A DNA stretch of 64,000 nucleotides, from assembly GCA_046327745.1 (NCBI GenBank), contig JAXLXV010000010.1, forward strand, positions 62,001 through 126,000, in the 5' to 3' direction. The translations under genes and the position numbers were made by a program. A model generated the notes under the pieces. It did no database searches. It saw nothing but the letters and a program-made list of their open reading frames with translations, and had not been told where the DNA came from. Below are positions 38,110 through 47,209 of this stretch, piece by piece. Origin of the DNA: JABAQJ01 sp046327745. GTDB taxonomy: Bacteria; Gemmatimonadota; Gemmatimonadetes; Gemmatimonadales; Gemmatimonadaceae. Every line of letters begins with the position of its first letter. The stretch's first letter is position 1.

Positions 38110-38130
38110 TCCTATTGGAAACCAATAGGA
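38110..38130. promoter_or_regulatory. Perfect palindromic operator over the PadR ribosome binding site
   Basis: TCCTATTGG-AAA-CCAATAGGA is a perfect 9-bp inverted repeat centred on AAA. Its right arm includes AGGA, which lies six bases before the PadR ATG, so protein bound here would block translation initiation or the promoter's exit. The AT-rich palindrome stands out against a high-GC background. Autoregulation by PadR is inferred. Confidence 0.6.
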
Positions 38131-38136
38131 CGACGC

Positions 38137-38481
38137 ATGGGCAACAAGTTGGACGTGAAGCAGGGCACGCTGGCCCTGATGATCCTCAAGACGCTCGAGG
38201 TGCTCGGGCCCCTGCACGGATATGGCGTGGCCCGCCGCATCGAGGAGACAAGCAAGAACCGGCTGTCGCTCAACTACGGCACACTGTACCCCGCGTTGGT
38301 GAAGCTGGAGCAGGAGGGTTTCGTCACCGCGGAGTGGCGTCCATCTGAGAACAATCGACGCGCCAAGTACTACTCGCTCACCGCCGCCGGGCGTAAGCAG
38401 TTGGCGCGCGAGGCGCGCGAGTGGCATCAGACAGCTGACCTCATCGCGGCATTTCTGACACCGCGCCGGGAGGCCCCATGA
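38137..38481 (+). CDS. PadR-family transcriptional regulator (module 3)
   Basis: This 114-residue winged-helix protein has VKQGTLALMILKTLEVLG, HGYGVARRIE, the recognition/wing region NYGTLYPALVKLEQEGF and SENNRRAKYYSLT. It closely resembles the PadR of module 2. The stop overlaps the permease ATG, so translation is coupled. A perfect palindrome directly upstream probably serves as its operator. Start at 38137, preceded by AGGA. The ligand and cargo are unknown. Confidence 0.92.
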   Translation: MGNKLDVKQGTLALMILKTLEVLGPLHGYGVARRIEETSKNRLSLNYGTLYPALVKLEQEGFVTAEWRPSENNRRAKYYSLTAAGRKQLAREAREWHQTADLIAAFLTPRREAP

Positions 38482-41168
38482 TGCACCACCTGCGCGCTGC
38501 CCTTTCTCGGTGGCGCGGCTACTGGAATCGACAAGGCGCCGATGACGACCTGCGCGAGGAGTTGCAGGCGCACGTGGAGCTGGCCACGGCGGAAAACTTG
38601 CGCCGGGGAATGTCACCCGACGAGGCGCGACGCCAGGCGCTGTTGGCTTCGGGCGGCATCACCATGGCCACTGAGGCCATGCGTGCGCAGCAAGGACTGC
38701 CGTGGCTGGAGCACGTTGCGGCTGACGTGCGGTATGCCATCCGGGCCCTCCGACAGAGTCCGTCGTTCGCCGCGGTCGTCGTGATCACGCTGGCCCTTGG
38801 TATCGGGGCCAACACAGCGATCTTCAGCGTGGTACAAGCAGTTCTATTGAAGCCACTTCCGCACCGCGAGGGGGACCGACTCGTCTACCTTCGTCAGTCC
38901 GCCGATGGCCCGGGCCGCGAAAACATCCTGTTCTCGGTTCCTGAGGTACGTGACTTTCGCGCGGGCACGAAGTCGCTCGCGGGCATCGCCGAGTATTCGC
39001 CAGCCAGCTTCACGCTGCACGGCAGCGACGCGACCGTGCGCATCAACACGGGGCTGGTGACTGGCAACTTCTTCGAGGTGCTCGGGCTGTCGCCGGTGGT
39101 CGGACGCCTTACGCTGCCCAGCGATGATGGCGTGGGGGTGCCGCCGGTGATGGTCCTGACCTACGACACGTGGATGAAGCGTTTTGGTGGCGACAGCTCC
39201 ATCGTCGGCAGGCAGGTGCGACTGGATGGCGTGTCGGTCACGGTGATTGGCGTCGTGCAAGCCGCGCCGTGGTACCCGGATCGCGTTGAGGCACTGCTGA
39301 ACATGGTCATCAGTCCGCACCACACCAGTGCGCTGATGATTCAGGGGCGTACCCATCGCATGACGGAGATGGTGGCTCGGCTGACGCCGGGTGCAACACT
39401 GGAGCAAGCACGCGCAGAGGTTGCCGCCGTGCACGCGCGGGCGATGAGCGAATTTGCCGACGCCTACGAGGCCGCATCGCACTTTCGAGTCGCGGTGATT
39501 CCGTTCAAGGAAGTGCTGGGGGAGCGCGCACAGCTCACGCTGTGGCTGTTGATGGCGGCGGCCGTCTTTGTGATGATCATCTCGGCGGCCAACGTCATCA
39601 ATCTCACGCTGATGCGTGGCGTGCGACGCGAGCACGAGCTGGTGGTGCGCGCGGCGTTGGGCGCTGGCGTGACACGATTGCGCCGGTTGGTGCTGACGGA
39701 GAACATGATCCTGACGATGCTGGGCGCTGCGTTAGGTGTGCTGATTGCCCTTGGGGGCGTCGGCTTGCTCACTCGATTGGCCGAGCGATATTCTCCGCGC
39801 GCCAATGAGATCCACTTGGACACCGTGGCCTTCGGTTTTGCGCTGGCCTTGGCCGTCGTGCTGGCGCTGGTGCTTTCGTACGCCGCCTATCTTCCCAGGG
39901 AGGGCACGCTAGCCGGGATCATTTCGGCGGGGGTGCGCCGGATCAGTGGAGGGCTGCGACGACAACGGCTGCAGCGGGGGTTGGTGGTGGCGCAGATCGC
40001 CGTCTCGGTGGTGCTGCTGGCGGGGGCCGGGCTGCTGACGCGTACGATGATGCGGCTCTCCGAAGTCGACACGGGGCTCAAGACGGAGCAGGTGCTCACC
40101 ATGCAGGTGTCGCTCCTGGACATGCATACCGCCTTCGATCCGGCCGCTCACACGGCGGCCAAGGTGAAGTACGAGCAAATCCGTCGTGAGATCAGCGGAC
40201 TTCCCGGGGTGAGTGAGGTGGGTGTGGGCTCGGCGACGCCGCTGCGGGCGTCGGACATGGTGTTTGACCTGAACATCGAAGGGAGGCCGCTCGGGAGCGG
40301 CGAAGCGATCCCGCGCGCTGAGATGCGGACTGCAAATCCGGACTACTTCCGGGCGGCGGGTATCCCGCTGGTGCGTGGCCGCGAGTTCTCCACGACGGAC
40401 GCGCAGGGGGCGGGGCGCGTGGTGATTCTCAACCAGACGATGGCCGATCGCCTCTTTCATGGCCAAGATCCCATCGGTCGTCGGATTGCCTGGACGGGAG
40501 ACATCCTGCGGTTCACACCATTCAGTCCGGATTGGCGCACGATCGTGGGCGTGGTCGGCAACACCCGCGATGGAGGTCAGGACGCTGAGCCGCGCATGGT
40601 CGTGTTCATGCCGTTCGATCAGGAGGTGGCGTTCTCTGGTTCGGTGGTGATTCGCACGGAGCGCGAACCAACGTCGCTGGCCAAAGAAGCCACCGGCATC
40701 ATTCGTCGGATTGCTCCCAACGCGCCGATCGAGAATGTCCTAACCGTGTCGCAAATCAAGGACCTGAGTGTGGCGCCGCGCCGACTAAACGCAGCCTTGG
40801 TGTCGCTGTTTGGGATCCTGTCGGTGATCATTGCGGCAGTCGGCATTGCCGGTGTGCTGGCCTTTAGCGTCAGCGCGCGCACGAATGAGATTGGCATTCG
40901 CATGAGCCTTGGTGCAGGGCGCTCGCGGGTACTACGCATGGTCCTGGGCGAAGGCGGAGTATTGCTAGCGTTGGGGCTGGCGATCGGCGTGCCGGGAGCC
41001 TTCCTGGCCACGCGCGTGATTCGCGGTTTGTTGTTCGGCGTGGCACCCTACGACCCCGCCACCATGATCGCCGTGGCGCTCAGCATGGCGGCGATCGGAC
41101 TGGGAGCCTGCTGGATTCCCGCGCGGCGGGCGTCACGCATTGACCCCGTCATCGCCATTCGATCGTAA
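38478..41168 (+). CDS. ADOP-type MacB/FtsX-like permease (module 3)
   Basis: This intact 896-residue ADOP permease opens with a soluble 90-residue DUF-like segment (RGYWNRQGADDDLREELQAH). It then has the TM signature LGIGANTAIFSVVQAVLL, a first MacB core, an FtsX block (about 360-480), and a second TM/MacB unit (VAQIAVSVVLLAGAGLLTR). A final FtsX block contains GIRMSLGAGRSRVLRMV and WIPARRASRIDPV. No ATPase neighbours it. The start overlaps the PadR stop. Transport or signalling of an envelope molecule is inferred from the family. Confidence 0.88.
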   Translation: MMHHLRAALSRWRGYWNRQGADDDLREELQAHVELATAENLRRGMSPDEARRQALLASGGITMATEAMRAQQGLPWLEHVAADVRYAIRALRQSPSFAAVVVITLALGIGANTAIFSVVQAVLLKPLPHREGDRLVYLRQSADGPGRENILFSVPEVRDFRAGTKSLAGIAEYSPASFTLHGSDATVRINTGLVTGNFFEVLGLSPVVGRLTLPSDDGVGVPPVMVLTYDTWMKRFGGDSSIVGRQVRLDGVSVTVIGVVQAAPWYPDRVEALLNMVISPHHTSALMIQGRTHRMTEMVARLTPGATLEQARAEVAAVHARAMSEFADAYEAASHFRVAVIPFKEVLGERAQLTLWLLMAAAVFVMIISAANVINLTLMRGVRREHELVVRAALGAGVTRLRRLVLTENMILTMLGAALGVLIALGGVGLLTRLAERYSPRANEIHLDTVAFGFALALAVVLALVLSYAAYLPREGTLAGIISAGVRRISGGLRRQRLQRGLVVAQIAVSVVLLAGAGLLTRTMMRLSEVDTGLKTEQVLTMQVSLLDMHTAFDPAAHTAAKVKYEQIRREISGLPGVSEVGVGSATPLRASDMVFDLNIEGRPLGSGEAIPRAEMRTANPDYFRAAGIPLVRGREFSTTDAQGAGRVVILNQTMADRLFHGQDPIGRRIAWTGDILRFTPFSPDWRTIVGVVGNTRDGGQDAEPRMVVFMPFDQEVAFSGSVVIRTEREPTSLAKEATGIIRRIAPNAPIENVLTVSQIKDLSVAPRRLNAALVSLFGILSVIIAAVGIAGVLAFSVSARTNEIGIRMSLGAGRSRVLRMVLGEGGVLLALGLAIGVPGAFLATRVIRGLLFGVAPYDPATMIAVALSMAAIGLGACWIPARRASRIDPVIAIRS

Positions 41169-41209
41169 CCGTCCCGCGCACCGGAAGGACAAGGGACGAC
41201 GGGTCACGC

Positions 41210-42109
41210 CTATTTCTCGACGCGTTGACCCTTGGCCAGCAGGTTGTCCTTCTCGTCTCGCAGCTCAAACGAAAGCGCTTTTCCCTTCTGGACGTCGAAC
41301 TCGAACGTGAGGTCCGTGTCCATTTCCCAGACCTTGCCATCCTTCAGGATAGCCGGGATGAACCAGGCGTCGTTGATGCGGCTCATCGGCTGGTCTTGGA
41401 TGGCGCGATACCAGGTGGGAAAGGGTTCGTAGCGTTGCTTCATCCGGCCATCGTCGTAGTACAGCGTGAGGGTGCCGGCGTCTTCCTTCTCTCCCTCCCA
41501 GCGCCAGCGGTACGATCCGAGGAAGGGCTCGGCGTCGGCACGGGCGATCGTGAGTGGGTGCGTGGGATTAACGCGCGCATCGATCGACACCCGCATGGTA
41601 CCCCAGGCGAACAGCAGCTGCATCCCGTCGGCGCGTACCTCGGGGACAGACCAAGTGAGGATCTCCGCAAACTCTCCTGTCGTCGGCTTCAACGACCAAC
41701 GGATCTGCTGGGCGGTGGAGTCAGGCCGGTCCTCGTGGTATCGCTGGAAGCGAGGATCGAGAACAACCGTCCACGTTGTCGGGTTCACCACAAACCAGAC
41801 GGAGTACTTCCCCTTCGGGACGGGATGGCCATCCAGGGTCGCGTCCCGATTGAGCTGGATGGTCGTTGCCCAGTTCGCGCCTGGCGTCCACGTCTCGCCC
41901 CACTCCACCACGCCACCAAAGAGGTTGTTCCGTCCGCGTGCGCGTGGTCGAGCGAAATCCAGCGTGATGGTGGTGCCATCGGCGGTCTGTGACACCGTCG
42001 CCCGCTCGCTGGCGCGCACCTGGGCGTGGAGTGGCGTAGCAACCATGAACGCGCCAGCGAACGTGAGGGCTCGCTGGCGCCGGCCGCACAGGCGAATGAC
42101 GGTGCGCAT
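41210..42109 (-). CDS. Secreted DUF2911 protein
   Basis: This 299-residue exported protein has a signal peptide ending near LHAQ. Residues about 30-185 match DUF2911, with VVEWGETWTPGANWATTIQ, GHPVPKGKYSVWFVV and LTWSVPEVRADGMQLLFAWG. The C-terminal 110 residues contain a second beta-rich region not assigned. DUF2911 members are common in Bacteroidetes-like and Gemmatimonadota secretomes, but their function is unknown. AAAGGA lies seven bases before the start. The gene converges on the ADOP permease, leaving 41 bp between them. Confidence 0.8.
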   Translation of the reverse strand: MRTVIRLCGRRQRALTFAGAFMVATPLHAQVRASERATVSQTADGTTITLDFARPRARGRNNLFGGVVEWGETWTPGANWATTIQLNRDATLDGHPVPKGKYSVWFVVNPTTWTVVLDPRFQRYHEDRPDSTAQQIRWSLKPTTGEFAEILTWSVPEVRADGMQLLFAWGTMRVSIDARVNPTHPLTIARADAEPFLGSYRWRWEGEKEDAGTLTLYYDDGRMKQRYEPFPTWYRAIQDQPMSRINDAWFIPAILKDGKVWEMDTDLTFEFDVQKGKALSFELRDEKDNLLAKGQRVEK

Positions 42110-42155
42110 GATGGGTCCTTTCACGAGAGGGTGCGTTGCTGCTGCCAAGCGGTTC

Positions 42156-42596
42156 TTACCCGTACCGCGCATCGATACCCTTGCGGATCTCGTCGAGTGA
42201 CTTGCCACTCCTGTGCATGCGGGCGGCGAGCCGACCCTGACCCTGGCAGATCTCGCAGCGACGCGCCATGGCGTCCCCTCCCTCGTAGCATGTGAGCAGG
42301 GAGTAGTAGCCGGTGACCGTCGCGCAACCACAGTTGCACCTGATGCCGTCGACGATCTCCGGAATCTCGCGCACTTGGTCAAACACATCGATGGCATCCG
42401 GAGTGTCGGCGAGCTGCTCTCGTGTGGCGATCTTGGCCGCCGTGATCCCAGGACGCGGCGTGGGATGCGGGCCCACCGAAAGTCTTCGCGTGGTCGCATA
42501 CGCCCGACGCGGCAGACTGACCGTGGCCACCAGCCCGAATAGGGCGGACGCGAGCCACTGACGACGCGAATACTCCTCGGCCATGGACACCCCCAT
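42156..42596 (-). CDS. Tat-exported CYCXC-type cysteine protein
   Basis: The 146-residue product has a twin-arginine-like signal (SRRQWLASALFG). The mature domain matches the CYCXC/PCYCGC-type family, with GIRCNCGCATVTGYYSLLTCYE, MARRCEICQGQGR and a basic C-terminal helix ending GIDARYG. Six cysteines suggest metal binding or redox work. Tat export fits a protein folded with its cofactor. Members are sometimes selenoproteins, but all these positions are cysteine codons. Its stop lies 46 bp before the DUF2911 gene on the same strand, so the two may be co-transcribed. Confidence 0.7.
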   Translation of the reverse strand: MGVSMAEEYSRRQWLASALFGLVATVSLPRRAYATTRRLSVGPHPTPRPGITAAKIATREQLADTPDAIDVFDQVREIPEIVDGIRCNCGCATVTGYYSLLTCYEGGDAMARRCEICQGQGRLAARMHRSGKSLDEIRKGIDARYG

Positions 42597-42678
42597 TCAG
42601 TTTCAACTCCAACGGCAAATGTAGGGGCGAATGGCCCGCTCGTGCCAGCGGCGGGGCTGGCGGAGTGCCCCACTTTCT

Positions 42679-43341
42679 ATGACGGACGCGTTGCCTGATG
42701 GCAGGGCCAGTCAGTACCATCGGCGGGTGCCGACTTCAGATCCGTCGTCCGGGATTCAATCGTTCCGTCAGTTCCTTCAGGGGGAGCTGGCGCGTCGCTG
42801 CGCCGAGAACCCGCGCTATTCCTTGCGGGCCTTTGCTCAGCGGGTGGGCGTGGATCATTCCACCCTGTCGCAGATCCTTCGTGGCAAGCGCCGTCTGACG
42901 GCGCGAACGATCGAGCGAATCGGGAGGTCGATGCGACTGGATGCGATGCGCATCGAGCAGTTCGTATCGTTCGAGGCGACGCACCCGCCGATTGGCGGCA
43001 GCGTGCCAACAAGGGACGACGCGGTGCGCTTGGCGCGTGACCTGCTCGAACTGCTGACCCACTGGTCGCACTTTGCGATCCTTGAACTCACGACGCTCGA
43101 CACCTTCCGGCCGGACTCACGGTGGATCGCCCAAGTGCTCGGCCTGACCACCGACGAGGTCAACGTCGCGGTGGCGCGGCTGGTGCGGTATCGGCTGCTG
43201 GAAATGAAGTCGCCGACCGTTTGGGTGGATCGTTCGCGCGCGCAGGGGCACGCCATCGACGCCTTCGTGCGCTATGCGATCGCGCAAATCTCAGATGAAG
43301 CGCGCGACCTCGCGCGCCGCTCACTTCCCCAGCCAGACTAA
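42679..43341 (+). CDS. TIGR02147/DUF4423-like DNA-binding protein
   Basis: This protein of about 220 residues has an N-terminal helix-turn-helix (YSLRAFAQRVGVDHSTLSQI, LRGKRRLTARTIERIG). A C-terminal region (WSHFAILELTTLDTFR, WIAQVLGLTTDEVNVAVARL) is typical of the TIGR02147/DUF4423 group. These are believed to be transcription regulators, with targets unknown. The start is ambiguous: ATG 42679 or GTG 42727. The VOC gene follows 5 bp after the stop, suggesting co-transcription. Confidence 0.72.
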   Translation: MTDALPDGRASQYHRRVPTSDPSSGIQSFRQFLQGELARRCAENPRYSLRAFAQRVGVDHSTLSQILRGKRRLTARTIERIGRSMRLDAMRIEQFVSFEATHPPIGGSVPTRDDAVRLARDLLELLTHWSHFAILELTTLDTFRPDSRWIAQVLGLTTDEVNVAVARLVRYRLLEMKSPTVWVDRSRAQGHAIDAFVRYAIAQISDEARDLARRSLPQPD

Positions 43342-43346
43342 CCGAT

Positions 43347-43706
43347 ATGGGCAATCCCGTGATGCAGTTCCAGATGCTCTCGCGCAATCCCGAGCAGGCC
43401 GCCGAGTTCTACCGGGCGATGTTTGGCTGGACGATCAACGCCGACAACCCGATGGGGTACCGTCAGGTACAAACGGGCGCTGGTCGTGGCATTGACGGCG
43501 GCATCTGGCCGGCGCCGCCAGAGGTGAACGCCTTCGTGCAACTGTTCATCGAAGTGCCAGACGTCGATGCATCCGTAGCGACGGCGACTTCACTCGGTGG
43601 ACACGTGATCATGCCCACGCAGCGGCTGCCACAGGGAGAGACCATGGCGATTCTGCAGGACGTTCAGGGACTCACCTTTGGCGTGTATACGCCGGCGGCG
43701 TCCTGA
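43347..43706 (+). CDS. VOC-family (glyoxalase/bleomycin-resistance-like) protein
   Basis: This 119-residue protein has the paired beta-alpha-beta-beta-beta fold of VOC proteins: EQAAEFYRAMFGWTI, then VQLFIEVPDVDASVATATSLGG, ending in DVQGLTFGVYTP. Only some metal-ligand positions seem present, so it may be non-enzymatic. It follows the TIGR02147-like regulator closely. Confidence 0.8.
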   Translation: MGNPVMQFQMLSRNPEQAAEFYRAMFGWTINADNPMGYRQVQTGAGRGIDGGIWPAPPEVNAFVQLFIEVPDVDASVATATSLGGHVIMPTQRLPQGETMAILQDVQGLTFGVYTPAAS

Positions 43707-43731
43707 CGCAGGGTCACATCGCGACAGCTCG

Positions 43732-44850
43732 TTAGCGATTCGTCTGCTTGCTGACCGTTGCTAATCGCCGTTCGACCATGCGTCGGGCGGCATGAACGGG
43801 TGATTCGTTGCGTGCCTTGGCCTCGTTGAAGATGCCGGTGAGGCGGGGATCCATGGTCTGGATCTCCTTCTCGATGGCCTCGAAGGTCGCGCCTTCGTCG
43901 ACCATGGCGAGTGAGACGGCACCCGCTCCATTCACGACGTAATCGGGGGCGATGAGTATGCCGCGCGCATGCAGTCGTTCGGCGTCCTCTGGCTCGCGCA
44001 ACACATTGTTGGCGGACCCCGCGACCACGCGGCACTTCAGCTTGGGAATCGTGGTCGCGTCGACCGTTGCCCCGACGGAGCAGGGTGCGTAGATGTCGCA
44101 CGGAGTGTCGTACACGGTGCTGGTCGGGACGACCGTGGCCCCGAGTTCACCCGCCAGTTGCTGAGCCTTCTGCTCATTCAGGTCATTCAGCAGGATCACG
44201 GCGCCGACCTTCTTGAGGTAGCGCGCGAGTGGCGCCCCAGTGTCGCCGACTCCCTGGACCAACACCCGCACGCCGGACAAGTCATCGGAGCTGGTCACGT
44301 GGCGCCATGCGGCCTTCATGCCGACGAACACGCCTAACGCGGTGTAGATCCCCGGGTCATAGGGTGCCTTGGTGGTCCAGTCGTAGCAGTGCACGTACCG
44401 GGTTTCGGTGGCTAGCAGCCCCATGTCCTCGGGCGTGGTGCCGATGTCTGGTCCCGTACCGTAGCGCCCGTTCAGGGAGTCGATCATCCGGCCGAAGCGT
44501 CGGAGGAGGGCGGTGCGTGGCTCGCCACTCACGGGGCTGGCGAGTGCGATGACGGCTTTGCCACCGCCGTAATCGACGTCGATCGCCGCCCACTTCTGTG
44601 TCATGCCCTCGGCCAGACGCAGGGCGTCCCACAGGCCCTCATCGGGCGAGGTGTAGACCTTCATCCGACAGCCGCCGACCGCTCGCTTGCCGTGCGTCGC
44701 GTGAATCGCAATGAACATCCAGGCGCCGGATATGTGGTCGTAGCGCACGACCACTTCCTCTCCCGGCCACGCCTTGATCAGCTCTGCCCATGGTTGGGTC
44801 ACATTCGTCTCCGTTCGCGTGGTTGAAAGCACACGCGAAATTCCAACCAT
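43732..44850 (-). CDS. Leucine/valine-type amino-acid dehydrogenase
   Basis: This 372-residue Glu/Leu/Phe/Val dehydrogenase has GGCRMKVY substrate contacts, the catalytic lysine in DYGGGKAVI, GPDIGTTPEDM, and the NAD-binding fingerprint VLVQGVGDTGAPLA. The length and GGGKA motif fit leucine dehydrogenase, which reversibly deaminates branched-chain amino acids to 2-oxo acids in the cytoplasm. Valine or phenylalanine preference cannot be excluded. panB, which uses the 2-oxo acid derived from valine, lies about 4 kb away on the other strand, a suggestive but weak link. Confidence 0.85.
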   Translation of the reverse strand: MVGISRVLSTTRTETNVTQPWAELIKAWPGEEVVVRYDHISGAWMFIAIHATHGKRAVGGCRMKVYTSPDEGLWDALRLAEGMTQKWAAIDVDYGGGKAVIALASPVSGEPRTALLRRFGRMIDSLNGRYGTGPDIGTTPEDMGLLATETRYVHCYDWTTKAPYDPGIYTALGVFVGMKAAWRHVTSSDDLSGVRVLVQGVGDTGAPLARYLKKVGAVILLNDLNEQKAQQLAGELGATVVPTSTVYDTPCDIYAPCSVGATVDATTIPKLKCRVVAGSANNVLREPEDAERLHARGILIAPDYVVNGAGAVSLAMVDEGATFEAIEKEIQTMDPRLTGIFNEAKARNESPVHAARRMVERRLATVSKQTNR

Positions 44851-44943
44851 GTCAAGCGGGCCGCGGCGCGGGGCGGCGTCTCCCCTTCCGCCGGGCGGGC
44901 GCCGGGTGCAATCTCACGGGACCCGTTGAGAAGGGAAACTCCG

Positions 44944-46572
44944 ATGCGCCCACGATTCGTCCTTTCCGTGCTTGCCCTGTGTTCATCGGTCCTGTCCGCG
45001 CAAGGCAGGGCCCCGGCATCGGAGCTTATCACGCAGCAGAAGTTGCGGGCCGACTTGATGTTTCTCGCCGGCGACGGATTCAAGGGACGGCTCACGAACA
45101 CGCCGGAGAATGACCTCGCCTTGGAGTGGGTGAAGTCGCGCTTCGAGGCCTTCGGTCTGAAGCCGATGGGGCCCGGGGGATCGTACTTCCAGCCGTATAA
45201 TCTGATTACCGCAGCGTTAGGCAGTGGCAATAGCCTTCAGGTGACGGTGAGCGGCGGGACGCAGCAGGTCTCCGTTGGGAGCGACTTCTATCCCCTGCGA
45301 CACAGTGTGTCAGGAACGTTTAGCGGTCCGGTGGTCTTTGCGGGTTACGGCATCAGCGCCAAGACCCTTGGCTATGACGACCTGGCCGGGGATGTGAAGG
45401 GAAAGATCGTGCTCATCCTGGACCACGAGCCGGGCGAAGCGGATGCGACCAGTCGTTTCGACGGACTGGTGACCTCCGAGTATTCGAACGCGATGAAGAA
45501 GACCATCGCCGCGCAGGAGCACGGCGCGATCGGGGTATTGGTCGTCAGTGACGTCCACGCGCATCCGGGACCGGAAAACTTCGAGGCAAGTGAGCGATTC
45601 TACTGGCCCGACCAGCCACCACGCATCGAGCGTTACCTCTTGGGCGCATGGGCGGAGCAGGTACGCATCCCGGCGGCCCAGATCTCGGCGACGCTGGCCG
45701 ACGCCTTGGTGCGCGGCACGGGCAAGAGCCTGATGGAGCTGGCGCGTGCGGCGGACAACCGACAGGGATCCGCGCCTTTGCCATTGCCTAACGTGTCGGT
45801 GAGCTTCAAGACGGCCGTCGAGCGTCACGTCGTGCGCGACCGCAACGTCGTGGCGGCGTTGGAGGGGAGCGACCCAGCCCTCAAGGATGAGTGGGTGATT
45901 GTGGATGGTCACCCCGACCACGATGGAGGCGAGGGCGACCAGATCAAGAATGGCGCTGACGACAATGCGTCTGGTACGGTCGGTCTGGTAGCGATCGCTG
46001 AAGCCTATGCCGCCGCGGCGGCCAAGGGGCAGCGACCGAAGCGCTCGATTCTCTTCGCGTCCTTCAACTCCGAAGAGAGGGGTCTACTGGGGGCGTGGGC
46101 CTTCGCGGAAGCTCCCTTGGTCCCGCTGGACCGGATCGTGGCCGTGCTGAACATGGACATGATCGGCCGCAACGAAGAGGTGCCGGAAGGTGGCGGTGCG
46201 AGATTCCGTGGCCTTCCCGTACAGAGCGCAGAGTCGAACAACAACTCCCTGACCCTGCTGGGGTGGAGCCGAAGTCCGTCGCTGACGGCGGCTGTTGAAG
46301 CTGCCAACGCCGACATTGGCCTCAAGCTCAAGAAGGACTACGACAACAACGTCTCCAACCTCATACGACGCAGCGATCACTGGCCGTTCCTGCAACACGG
46401 CGTGCCCGGCATCTGGTTCCACACGGGTTTGCACCCGGACTATCACACGGCCTTTGACGATCCGGAAAAGATCAACTACGTGAAGATGGAGAAGATCGCG
46501 CGGCTGGTGTACCAGACCAGCTGGGATCTGGCGCACGTTGGCACGCGACCGAAGATCGCCATGGAGAACTAG
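44944..46572 (+). CDS. Secreted M28 zinc aminopeptidase with PA domain
   Basis: The 542-residue protein has a signal peptide (VLSVLALCSSVLSAQ). A protease-associated insert (about 130-270) carries GYGISAKTLGYDDLAGD. The M28 core shows zinc ligands in VDGHPDHDG, GADDNASG, FASFNSEERGLLG, LNMDMIGRN and PDYHTAFDD. It removes N-terminal residues from peptides outside the cell. It heads a co-directional run: an HTH regulator follows after 7 bp, then P450, ferredoxin and panB. The start ATG was chosen over a TTG six codons upstream. Confidence 0.88.
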   Translation: MRPRFVLSVLALCSSVLSAQGRAPASELITQQKLRADLMFLAGDGFKGRLTNTPENDLALEWVKSRFEAFGLKPMGPGGSYFQPYNLITAALGSGNSLQVTVSGGTQQVSVGSDFYPLRHSVSGTFSGPVVFAGYGISAKTLGYDDLAGDVKGKIVLILDHEPGEADATSRFDGLVTSEYSNAMKKTIAAQEHGAIGVLVVSDVHAHPGPENFEASERFYWPDQPPRIERYLLGAWAEQVRIPAAQISATLADALVRGTGKSLMELARAADNRQGSAPLPLPNVSVSFKTAVERHVVRDRNVVAALEGSDPALKDEWVIVDGHPDHDGGEGDQIKNGADDNASGTVGLVAIAEAYAAAAAKGQRPKRSILFASFNSEERGLLGAWAFAEAPLVPLDRIVAVLNMDMIGRNEEVPEGGGARFRGLPVQSAESNNNSLTLLGWSRSPSLTAAVEAANADIGLKLKKDYDNNVSNLIRRSDHWPFLQHGVPGIWFHTGLHPDYHTAFDDPEKINYVKMEKIARLVYQTSWDLAHVGTRPKIAMEN

Positions 46573-46579
46573 GCCGCTG

Positions 46580-47209
46580 ATGCGCGCGACCCGGAAGCGT
46601 CCGTATGCCATCCGCCGCCCGGAGCAGCTGGCGGTATTGGAGTCGGCCGTGCGACAGGAGATCCTCGACACCATGCAGGCGGCGGGCCCGTTGTCGGCGG
46701 CAGAGATCTCGTCGCTCATGGGACGGCCGGCCGACGCCCTGTACTATCACCTCAAGGAACTCCTGCGCGTGAAGCTCATCGTCATCCATGAGACACGCGC
46801 GACAGTGCGTCGGGACGAGGTGGTGTATGACCTGGCGGGGCATCCGATGGTGTTGGAGTACCCGCCGCGCCGAGAAGGGCCGGCCCACCCGCTCGCGCGT
46901 CTGGTGCGATCCATGTTGCGTACCGCCGAGCGCGATTTTCAGTCGGCGGTGGGGACGCCGGCGGCTCGCGCCGATGGCGAGCGGCGCAACCTGTGGGCAG
47001 GCCGACGCTACGCTTGGTTGTCGCCGCGCGACTTTCGACGCGTCAACAAGCTGTTGGATGAACTGACGGACATCATGACCACCGCGCGCGAACCGGAACA
47101 CGGCGAGCTGTGCACCATGACCCTGGTGCTTGCTCCGCGCGCCTCACGCGCCGGGCGCCGCTCGGCGGCTAACACCCAGACTCGCCCTCGACACGGAAGA
47201 CGCGCATGA
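46580..47209 (+). CDS. ArsR-type winged-helix regulator, extended
   Basis: This 209-residue protein has an N-terminal winged helix (LESAVRQEILDTMQAAGPLS, ADALYYHLKELLRVKLIV) of the ArsR/HTH_20 type, followed by about 110 residues of unknown ligand or effector role. It lacks an obvious metal-binding cysteine motif. The stop overlaps the P450 start (ATGA), so it is translated together with that enzyme and probably regulates the run from M28 peptidase to panB. Confidence 0.8.
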   Translation: MRATRKRPYAIRRPEQLAVLESAVRQEILDTMQAAGPLSAAEISSLMGRPADALYYHLKELLRVKLIVIHETRATVRRDEVVYDLAGHPMVLEYPPRREGPAHPLARLVRSMLRTAERDFQSAVGTPAARADGERRNLWAGRRYAWLSPRDFRRVNKLLDELTDIMTTAREPEHGELCTMTLVLAPRASRAGRRSAANTQTRPRHGRRA

